Assembly (NCBI GenBank): GCA_021372575.1
Contig: JAJFUE010000005.1
Span: 1 to 40,324, forward strand
Direction: 5' to 3'
Origin: a bacterium
GTDB taxonomy: Bacteria; Sumerlaeota; Sumerlaeia; MVZB01
DNA length: 40,324 bases
Positions within the stretch are counted from its first letter, which is position 1. Each line of letters starts with the position of its first letter. The notes beneath the pieces were generated by a model. That model had not been told where the DNA came from. It ran no database searches and saw nothing but the letters and a program-made list of their open reading frames with translations. Position numbers and translations under genes: made by a program. Of this stretch, positions 18,881 to 26,194 are shown piece by piece.

Positions 18881-21800
18881 ATGGCAAAGAGCATGTTTTC
18901 CCAAGCGAACGGCCGGATAGCCCGGCGCGTTATTTCGGCACCCATGGCGGGTGCCCGGCAAGTCGGAAGATGGCTGGCCGTGGCGGCGCTGATCCTGGCC
19001 GTCGGCGTCTCCGCCCCGGCCCAGAGCCTTTTGCTCAAGAGCGGCGCGATTGATCCGAAGTCGATTCCGGCCGCCAAGGTCGCGAGTATTCCGAAAATCC
19101 AGGCGCTCGCATCAGGCGAACGGCGCGTCGTGCTCGTGCAGTGGTCGTCGCCGATTGATGCGGCCAAGCTCAAGGCGCTCGAGGGCCAGGGCGCGCAGAT
19201 CATCCAGCCTGTTCCCGATCAGGGCTACCTGGTGGCGCTGCCGGCCTCGGTGTCGGTGTCGGGCCTCGCGGGCGTGAAATCGGCCACGGCCCCGAGCTGG
19301 GCGTCGGTGATGGACCCGTCATGGAAGCTGCACCCGGAAGTCTCGAAAAGCATCGAGACGAACGCGGCGGCCAGGCTGAGCGCGGCGGCATCGACCAAGC
19401 AGGTCGTCCGGCGCTACGTCATCCAGGCCGTCAAGACCGGTGGCGAGGCGGCCGTCCAGAAGGCGCTGTCTTCGCGCGGGTTTTCGGCAAAGCAGACGGG
19501 CCAGATGAGCCTGGTCGAAAACTGGACCGTCGAGGCCGACGACGACGCGGTCGCGAGCCTCAGCTATCTCAACTCCGTCATCTGGATCGAGCCGTACCGC
19601 GAGCCGAAACTGCACGGCGAGCGCGAGGCGCTTGCCGTTTCCGGCAATTTTAAGGCCGATTACTCGGACGTCGTCGATGCCGGCTCGAGCGTGTATCAGG
19701 CGTGGCTGAATTCGGTCGGACTGAGCGGCGCGGGCGTCGTCGTGCACGTGATGGACGACGGCCTTTCGCAGGGCAACTACAGCAACATCGACGGCACGGC
19801 CCACCCGGACATCGTCGGCCGGATCGTCGGCATCGACAACGCGACAACCGATGAGTCCGGCGACAGCGGCGGCGGCCATGGCCACCTCAACGCGTCGATC
19901 ATCATGGGCCGGCCGATCGCGGCCGGGGGGCTGCTCGACAAGGACGGCTACAAGCTCGGCCAGGGCGTGGCGCCCAACGCGCGCGTGTATGCGACCAAGA
20001 TCTTCAACAACTTCGACGCGTACGACGTGGGCGGGCGCACGTTCAACTCGATGGTGAGCACCGCCTACATCGCCGGGGCGCGCATTTCGTCCAACTCGTG
20101 GGGCGCGTCGGTCAACGGCGAATACGACTCCCAGGCCCAGCTATACGATTACATGACGCGCGACGCCAGCATGTATGAGACCGGCCTGCAGCCGATGACG
20201 TTCGTTTTCTCCGCCTCCAACGACGGTCCCTATCCGCAGTCGATGGGCTCGCCGGGAACCGGCAAGAACATGATCAGCGTGGGCGCAATGGAAAATGCCG
20301 ACCAGGGCCTGCTGGACGGGAGCGGGATGGGGCCTGAGGAGTCCAACGACATGCGCGACGTGGCGATTTTCTCCAGCCGCGGCCCGCTGGCCGACGGGCG
20401 CATTGGCCCGACCATCGCCGCCGTCGGCGTGCACGTTCCGGGGGCGGCCTCGGACTCGCGCAATTTCAACGGCTCCGGCGTTTCGGGGCGCGACATTTCC
20501 TCGCTGGAGCGCTACGAACCCGTTTCGAACACGAAATACTATCCGGCCAACCAGCACTATTACACATGGAGCAGCGGGACGAGCCATTCGTGCCCGACGG
20601 TCGCCGGCGAGGCGGCGTTGTTCTACGAGTGGTATCTCAAGACCTTCGGCTCGGCCCCGAGCCCCGCGCTGGTCAAGGCGGCCTTGATCGCCGGCGCCAT
20701 CGATCCGGTCGGCGGCCAGGTCAATCGCGGCGGGGAGATGCTCGGCTTCGCCCCGAACAACGAGGTCGGCTGGGGATTCACGACCCTCAAGGGAGTCGTG
20801 GATGGATCGCGGCAGATCCTGATCCGCGACCAGACAAAAATCTTCACCGAGAACAGCCAGACGTTCTATCAGAACGTGCAGGTCCCGGACTCGACCAAGC
20901 CGCTGCGCATCGTGCTCACATGGACCGACGTTCCGGGTTACCCCGGCGCGTCCAAGTCTCTCGTCAATGACCTGGACCTGAGCGTCACCGACGGGACCAC
21001 GATCTGGAAGGGCAACGTGTTCACCAACGGGCGCTCGACCGAGGGCGGCGAGGCCGATCGCGTCAACAACGTCGAGTGCGTGTTCATTCCGAACCCGACG
21101 CCGTCGGTCTATACGATCATGGTCAAGTCGGCCAGCCTGAACGGCGACGCGCTGCCGGGCGTCGGCGGGGCGATCGAGCAGGACTTCGCGCTGATCGTCA
21201 CCAACGGCGCCGACCAGACGCCTGTCGGGCGCGCCTCGTTCGACAAGGCCATTTACGCGTGCAGCGACCCGATCCAGATCTCGGTCAGCGATTCCGACCT
21301 CAAGGGGGCCGGCACGACGACGGTCGATGTCTCGAGCCAGCTCACCGGCGACACGGAGACGATCGTGCTGAACGAGGTTCCGACCCGGACCGGCATCATG
21401 CGCGGCACGCTCTCGTGCAACAGCGAGGATCCGACGGCGGGCGACGGCGTGCTGTCGGTGCGCGACGGCGACACGATCACGGCCGTCTATCACGACGCGA
21501 CCAAGGGCTCCAACGGCCAGCCGCTCGTCTCGACGGCGACCGCGCGCCTGGATTGCTCGGCGCCGGCCCTGTCCGACGTCACGATCGATGAAGTCACCGA
21601 CGAATCGGCGACGATCAGCGTCACGGCCAGCGAGGCCGCGCAAATCGCGATCGTCTATGGGACGGCCGGAGCCGAAACGAGCCTGCAGGTGGTGCACGCG
21701 GTCAGCAGCACGTCGCACACGTTCACGCTGACCGGCCTGACGGCGCAAACGGATTATTTCTTCAAGGTGAGGATGACCGACGCGGCCGGCAACTCGGCCA

Positions 21801-24061
21801 CGGCCGGCAACATCAACGACACGTATTTCGGCTTCCAGACCCGCGGCCGCGAAACGGTCCTTTTCGAACAGATCGAGACCGGCATCGCGAACCGCTGGAG
21901 CCACATCGCCACCGTGGGGACCGACGATTGGCATCCGGCCACGTCGGCCGCGTATGTCAAGTCGCCGACCCACTCCTGGTTCTCGGCGGACGTGAATTCG
22001 GTCAAGGACGACCGGCTGTTCGCGCCGATCGTGGCGCTTCCGAACGGCGACGTGCGCATGGAATTCTGGCACACCTACGAATTCGAGCACGTCGGCGTGA
22101 GCAACGGCTACGACGGCGGCGTCCTCGAGATTACGGACGACGGCGGCGCCAGCTGGACCGACCTCGGGCCCTATATCCTCGAAGGCGGCTACAACTCGAC
22201 CATCTCGTCCTACTTCGACAATCCGCTTGCCGGGAGGCACGCGTGGAGCGGCGGCCAGCTCGGGTCGTTGACCCGCGTGCTCGTCGATCTGAGCGCGTAT
22301 CGCGGCAAGACGGTGCAGGTGCGCTGGAGAATCGGCTGCGATTCGAGCCGCGCCGGCAACGGCTGGTATATCGACGACGTGTCGATTTATTCCTACAGCG
22401 ACATCACGACCCCCCTGGCCCTGCTCCGCTTCGACCAGGATGGCTTCTCCAACTCGACACCGTCCGTCCACTTCAGCATTCGCGATCAGCAATTCTCCAG
22501 CACGGACGAGGGCCAGACGCCGGCCGATTTCTTCGTTTCGGTTCCCGGCCGGCTGGCGCCGGTCGCGATCGACTCGTCGCTCCTGACGCTCAACCCCGTC
22601 ACGCCGGAAATGGACGTGTGGGACGGCTACCTGCCGTTCACGACCGGCAGCCAGCCCGGCCACGTGCTGGTGGCCGGTGCGGTCGATGTGCTCGAGGGCG
22701 AGCGCGTCCGGCTGATTTACTACGACTACAACGACGGGGCCGGGCACGACGTTTATGTCAGCGATGACATCCGCCTCGACAGCACGCCGCCGACGGTGAC
22801 GTCGTTCACTTCGTCGGGCGTGTCCGACAGCTCGTCCGTCTATCACCTGACCACCAGCGAGCCGGCCAGGATCAAGGTCCACTACGGCACGTCGCCGAGC
22901 TACCTGACGCTGCTCATCGAGGACAACGAACTCGCGACGGAGCACGACATCAACTTTGAGAACCTCGCCGCGTGCAAGGCGTATTACTTCTATGTCGAGG
23001 TCACCGACCAGGCGGGCAACACGACGGTGCTCAAGAACCAGGGCGAACTGTTCGGGTTCCGCACCTGCTCGCAAACGGTCACCCTCGACACGCTCGATCC
23101 GGCGCCGACGCTGCGCTGGAGCCATTCGGCCGCCATGGGCACGGATGACTGGACGTATGTCATCAAGTCAAGCGCGTGGAACGCCAACGCGACCGGCTAC
23201 GTGCGCAGCGGCGTCAACGCGTGGTCGTGCGCCGACGTTCCCGAGCTCAAGGACGATTCGCTGGTGCTGGGGCCGTTCACCATCACCTCGATGATGAAGC
23301 TCAGTTTCTGGCACACGTACCAGCTCGAAAAGACTTTCGACGGCGCGGTCATCGAAGTCTCGACCGACGGCGGCAAGAACTGGATCGACCTGGGGCCGGA
23401 AATCATCGAAGGCCGTTACACCGGGATTATTTCCGGCAACTTCCACAGCCCGATCTCGAACCGGTCGGCGTGGACCGGCGGCATGCTCGGCACGATGACG
23501 CAGGTCATCGTCGATCTGCGCAAGTATTCGGGCTCCGACCGGCTGATCCGGTTCCGCCTCGGGTGCGACACGACGCAGAACCAGCGCGGCTGGATGATCG
23601 ACGACGTGTCGCTGATCTCCTACGACACGTGCGGGACGCAGTTCCCGGCGGAGCCGCAGGCGCTCAGCCCGCTCGACAACGCCAAGGGCGTGCCGTTCAA
23701 CCAGCCGGCGCTGTACTGGGAGAAGATCAAGGGCGCGACGAAATACCAGGTCTTCTTCGGCACGTCGGCCGATTCGCTGGCGCTGCTCGGCGAGACGACG
23801 AACAACTATTACGTCGTCCCACAGGTGCTGAAGGCCGGCCGGCGCTACTACTGGGCGGTGCGGGCGTTCAACTCGGTCGGCGCGGGCGACGTGGGCAGCG
23901 CCGTCTCGTTCAAGACCGCGACCGTCGATCCGGCCGCCATCGGGCGGCATATCATCGGCAAGTCATCCCTGATGACCTCCGAGAAGACCGCCGTCGATTA
24001 CAACAACGACGGCATGATCACGATCGACGAATTGGTAACGGATGTTAATAATTCGAGGTAA
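18881..24061 (+). CDS. Large secreted subtilase (S8 peptidase) with duplicated C-terminal modules and terminal EF-hand loop
   Basis: An exported serine protease of 1726 residues. A long N-terminal region with hydrophobic core WLAVAALILAVGVSAPAQS is the signal peptide. The catalytic triad is visible: Asp292 in VVHVMDDGLS, His333 in GGGHGHLNASII and Ser568 in SSGTSHSCPTVAGEAALF, with Asn in FVFSASNDGP. After a jelly-roll-like region (about 640-770) come an Fn3-like module (about 895-990), a choice-of-anchor-like module (993-1173), then a second Fn3-like (about 1305-1400) and a second anchor-like module (1402-1581). These are tandem duplicates: both have RWSH, FWHTY, WIDLGP or WTDLGP, and GWxIDDVS. 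A last Fn3-like module precedes a perfect EF-hand loop DYNNDGMITIDE at the C-terminus. ATG 18881 follows AAGGA. Substrate unknown. Confidence 0.93.
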   Translation: MAKSMFSQANGRIARRVISAPMAGARQVGRWLAVAALILAVGVSAPAQSLLLKSGAIDPKSIPAAKVASIPKIQALASGERRVVLVQWSSPIDAAKLKALEGQGAQIIQPVPDQGYLVALPASVSVSGLAGVKSATAPSWASVMDPSWKLHPEVSKSIETNAAARLSAAASTKQVVRRYVIQAVKTGGEAAVQKALSSRGFSAKQTGQMSLVENWTVEADDDAVASLSYLNSVIWIEPYREPKLHGEREALAVSGNFKADYSDVVDAGSSVYQAWLNSVGLSGAGVVVHVMDDGLSQGNYSNIDGTAHPDIVGRIVGIDNATTDESGDSGGGHGHLNASIIMGRPIAAGGLLDKDGYKLGQGVAPNARVYATKIFNNFDAYDVGGRTFNSMVSTAYIAGARISSNSWGASVNGEYDSQAQLYDYMTRDASMYETGLQPMTFVFSASNDGPYPQSMGSPGTGKNMISVGAMENADQGLLDGSGMGPEESNDMRDVAIFSSRGPLADGRIGPTIAAVGVHVPGAASDSRNFNGSGVSGRDISSLERYEPVSNTKYYPANQHYYTWSSGTSHSCPTVAGEAALFYEWYLKTFGSAPSPALVKAALIAGAIDPVGGQVNRGGEMLGFAPNNEVGWGFTTLKGVVDGSRQILIRDQTKIFTENSQTFYQNVQVPDSTKPLRIVLTWTDVPGYPGASKSLVNDLDLSVTDGTTIWKGNVFTNGRSTEGGEADRVNNVECVFIPNPTPSVYTIMVKSASLNGDALPGVGGAIEQDFALIVTNGADQTPVGRASFDKAIYACSDPIQISVSDSDLKGAGTTTVDVSSQLTGDTETIVLNEVPTRTGIMRGTLSCNSEDPTAGDGVLSVRDGDTITAVYHDATKGSNGQPLVSTATARLDCSAPALSDVTIDEVTDESATISVTASEAAQIAIVYGTAGAETSLQVVHAVSSTSHTFTLTGLTAQTDYFFKVRMTDAAGNSATAGNINDTYFGFQTRGRETVLFEQIETGIANRWSHIATVGTDDWHPATSAAYVKSPTHSWFSADVNSVKDDRLFAPIVALPNGDVRMEFWHTYEFEHVGVSNGYDGGVLEITDDGGASWTDLGPYILEGGYNSTISSYFDNPLAGRHAWSGGQLGSLTRVLVDLSAYRGKTVQVRWRIGCDSSRAGNGWYIDDVSIYSYSDITTPLALLRFDQDGFSNSTPSVHFSIRDQQFSSTDEGQTPADFFVSVPGRLAPVAIDSSLLTLNPVTPEMDVWDGYLPFTTGSQPGHVLVAGAVDVLEGERVRLIYYDYNDGAGHDVYVSDDIRLDSTPPTVTSFTSSGVSDSSSVYHLTTSEPARIKVHYGTSPSYLTLLIEDNELATEHDINFENLAACKAYYFYVEVTDQAGNTTVLKNQGELFGFRTCSQTVTLDTLDPAPTLRWSHSAAMGTDDWTYVIKSSAWNANATGYVRSGVNAWSCADVPELKDDSLVLGPFTITSMMKLSFWHTYQLEKTFDGAVIEVSTDGGKNWIDLGPEIIEGRYTGIISGNFHSPISNRSAWTGGMLGTMTQVIVDLRKYSGSDRLIRFRLGCDTTQNQRGWMIDDVSLISYDTCGTQFPAEPQALSPLDNAKGVPFNQPALYWEKIKGATKYQVFFGTSADSLALLGETTNNYYVVPQVLKAGRRYYWAVRAFNSVGAGDVGSAVSFKTATVDPAAIGRHIIGKSSLMTSEKTAVDYNNDGMITIDELVTDVNNSR

Positions 24062-24083
24062 ATAGAATTCCATTGGAATAAGA

Positions 24084-24112
24084 AAAACCCCGGCCCGCAA
24101 GGCTGGGGTTTT
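24084..24112 (+). terminator. Intrinsic terminator after the subtilase gene
   Basis: AAAACCCCGGCC pairs with GGCTGGGGTTTT around CGCAA (one G-T pair), followed by T at 24113. It lies 22 bases after the stop codon. Confidence 0.88.
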
Positions 24113-24270
24113 TGCTATTCTATTCGTGCATGTGCCCGTCATCGTGATCGAATCAATCAGCGACTCACGAAACCGATAACTGTCTGGATCGTGTTGATTC
24201 CCGTAAGACTTTTGCAACAGACTATAGGGTAAAAAAATAACTCTTCATGCAATAAATGGGCATTGGTTAT

Positions 24271-24352
24271 GATCTCGTCAGCCGTTTTGGTTATTGGATC
24301 GATTACGACTACGAGCACGAGCACGAACTGAAAATATTCGTCAAGGGCTCTA
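24271..24352. repeat. Dispersed intergenic element with GATTAC/GAGCAC repeats, copy 2
   Basis: It begins GATCTCGTCAGCCGTTTTGG, continues TTATTGGATC, GATTAC, GACTAC and two GAGCAC units, and ends ATTCGTCAAGGGCTCTA at the stop codon of the DUF62 gene. It matches copy 1 at 6731-6822 except for two fewer GATTAC units and scattered substitutions. The rest of 24114-24270 shows no gene. Confidence 0.8.
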
Positions 24353-25141
24353 CTTAAAGACGACGTCGATGATCGAAATCTTGCCCGCGATTTCAGCGGC
24401 CGAGCCCATGTTGATCCCGATCTCGAGCGTCCCGGCCGAACCCCAGTAGGCAAGGGGAGAACCGGCAGGAACGTTGCTGAACGTTTTCGAGATTTGCGTG
24501 ATGCGCAGCGGGCCGGCCTGGATTTCGAAGGGCTGATCGAATTTTGCCTCGTATTTCTCGCGCCAAATATTTGTTATGAGATTTCCGAATCGATCGACGA
24601 GCATGACGCGCGCGCGAATGCCGTCGGCTGTTTCTTCGGGATCGAGGCTCAGCCGAACGGGATCGGCGACCGGCGGGCCGAGGTGGAATGGATAGCCCTC
24701 CGCCAGCAAAGCCGCGGCCGGCGCGAACAGATCGCGCCCTTGAAATGTAAGGCTCGGCTCTTCCGGGGTTAATAACGGCGCCGGGATCTCAAACAGCTCA
24801 AAATCCGAGGCGCGTTCCAACAGCGGCGTGGCGAGACCGTTGTCCGGTCCCGAGAAATAATGCGTTCCGATTCGGCCCCATATCGCGCGCCGATGCGAGC
24901 CGACGCCAGGATCAACCACGCAGCACAAAACCGCATCGGAGGGGACCGAATTCAACGCGGCGTTCAGCACGAACGCGCCGGCCGCCACGTTCTGCGGCGG
25001 GACTCCGTGGGATAAGTCGATGATCGTGGCATCGGGCGCGCGGCGATGGATTTCGGCCTTCATCGCGCCAACATACCAGTCCTCCAACCCAAAATCCGTC
25101 AGCAGAAAAATCGGCCGAAGTGGGAGCCGGCCGGGCTTCAT
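24350..25141 (-). CDS. SAM hydroxide adenosyltransferase (DUF62 / chlorinase-fluorinase family)
   Basis: Family members split S-adenosylmethionine with water or hydroxide to adenosine and methionine; halide-using relatives (SalL, FlA) are rare. The 263-residue protein has the family marks ITDFG-like FLLTDFGLEDWYVGAMKAEI, IIDLSHGVPPQNVAAGAFVL, CVVDPGVGSHRRAIWGRIG, FSGPDNGLATPLL, FQGRDLFAPAAALLA and the C-terminal LVDRFGNLITNI. The Asp/Arg/His residues of the hydroxide-activating group are plausibly present, so the water-using reaction is more likely than halogenation. Its ATG overlaps the stop codon of the upstream ABC ATPase gene by four bases (ATGA), so translation is coupled. The biological reason for wasting SAM is not known for this family. 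Confidence 0.92.
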   Translation of the reverse strand: MKPGRLPLRPIFLLTDFGLEDWYVGAMKAEIHRRAPDATIIDLSHGVPPQNVAAGAFVLNAALNSVPSDAVLCCVVDPGVGSHRRAIWGRIGTHYFSGPDNGLATPLLERASDFELFEIPAPLLTPEEPSLTFQGRDLFAPAAALLAEGYPFHLGPPVADPVRLSLDPEETADGIRARVMLVDRFGNLITNIWREKYEAKFDQPFEIQAGPLRITQISKTFSNVPAGSPLAYWGSAGTLEIGINMGSAAEIAGKISIIDVVFK

Positions 25142-26049
25142 GACTCCGCCTCGAGTGGCCGGATGAGCGGGCGGGCATCGACCTGGTGCTCGCGCAGGCG
25201 CACGACTTGGGCGCCGCCGGCCGCAAGATCATTGACCACCTCGAGCGGATTCTCGACACGGCCGTCGAGGCTCAGCAAAAGATATTGATCCTCGGCGTCA
25301 GCCTCGAGGATCAACGGATGGCGTTTCGCCTGTTCAAGGATCTCGGACGCCGGGCCGCCAAGCTCGATTTCAAGGAGCCGTCCGCCGCCGAGGCGCGCGG
25401 CGATTTCCGCCGCCGGCCCGAGCGCGATCAGGCGGCCTTCGTGCAGCACCCCGATGCGATCGCACAGGCCGACGAGGTCGGTCATCATGTTCGAGCCGAC
25501 GATGATCGTTTTGCCCATGGCGCGGATGCGGGCGATCAGCCCGCGAATGCGCAGGCACGCCGGCAGGTCGAGCCCGATCGAGGGGTGGTCCAACAGCAGC
25601 ACGGGCGGGTCGTGAACGAGCGTCCGCATGAGGCCCAGGCGCTGGCGCGCCTCGCGGTCAAGGCTATCGACGAACTCATCGGCGCGCTCGGTGAGACCGG
25701 CCAGCCCGAGCAAGTCGCCGGTTTCCGTGTTCGATTCGATGCCGGCGCAGCGCATGAAAAACCCGAGGTATTCGCTGACACGCATGTCGTCGTAGAGGCC
25801 CATGAAGAACGGAAGGTAGCCGACCTTGCGGCGAACCTGATCGGGTTCGCGGACGACGTCGTGGCCGGCGACGGTCGCCGATCCGCCGTCGGGCGCGATC
25901 AGCGTGGCGAGCAGCTTGAGCGTGGTCGATTTGCCCGAATGAATCGGCCCGAGCAGGCCGACGACCTCGCCCTCGGCGACCTGGATCGTCAAGCCCAGCA
26001 GCCTCGAATGGCGGCCAATCGTCCAGGAAAGATCGTGCGTCTGGATCAT
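25138..26049 (-). CDS. Degenerate ABC-2 type transporter ATP-binding protein
   Basis: The 303-residue protein has the ABC ATPase fold but has lost key residues. With MIQTHDLSW as start, Walker A is GPIHSGKS (34-41, Lys40 kept, the middle Gly changed to His). The signature is LDREA instead of LSxGx (130-134), the Walker B catalytic Glu is His155 (LLLDHPSIGLD), and the switch His is Asn187 (GSNMMTD). Surrounding blocks (RRKVGYLPFFMGLYDD, RLGLMRTLVHDPPV, GRLIALG) follow the exporter ATPase subfamily closely, so this is true degeneration within that group. It can probably bind nucleotide but not hydrolyse it. No permease gene is adjacent. Starts at 26079 or 26121 are also open; 26049 has GGGGAC upstream and the usual family N-terminus. 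Confidence 0.88.
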   Translation of the reverse strand: MIQTHDLSWTIGRHSRLLGLTIQVAEGEVVGLLGPIHSGKSTTLKLLATLIAPDGGSATVAGHDVVREPDQVRRKVGYLPFFMGLYDDMRVSEYLGFFMRCAGIESNTETGDLLGLAGLTERADEFVDSLDREARQRLGLMRTLVHDPPVLLLDHPSIGLDLPACLRIRGLIARIRAMGKTIIVGSNMMTDLVGLCDRIGVLHEGRLIALGPAAEIAARLGGGRLLEIELGGPASEILEQAKRHPLILEADAEDQYLLLSLDGRVENPLEVVNDLAAGGAQVVRLREHQVDARPLIRPLEAES

Positions 26050-26194
26050 GAGCCCAAGTCCCCGGTTGAATGTTATCATGTTGCAATCCCGGCCGCGGAA
26101 TGGCCAGCTTAAAAAATACATTTCTTTCCGCGCGCCAAGGTTATAAAAATTTCACTGGCCCTTGTGCCGGTTCAGCCATTTTACGCGAGGCGTC

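Noticed and set aside
20141-23125. 994-residue open frame antisense to the subtilase gene
   Set aside because: Low-complexity composition typical of antisense reading in GC-rich DNA, no ribosome binding site and no recognisable motif.
24157-24453. Minus-strand frame through the GATTAC/GAGCAC element (VLVLVVVIDPITKTADEI)
   Set aside because: It runs out of frame through the end of the DUF62 gene, lacks a good start, and the hydrophobic stretch comes from the hexamer repeat.
26142-26147. TATAAA before mprF as a -10 box
   Set aside because: No -35 like sequence at 16-18 bases upstream.
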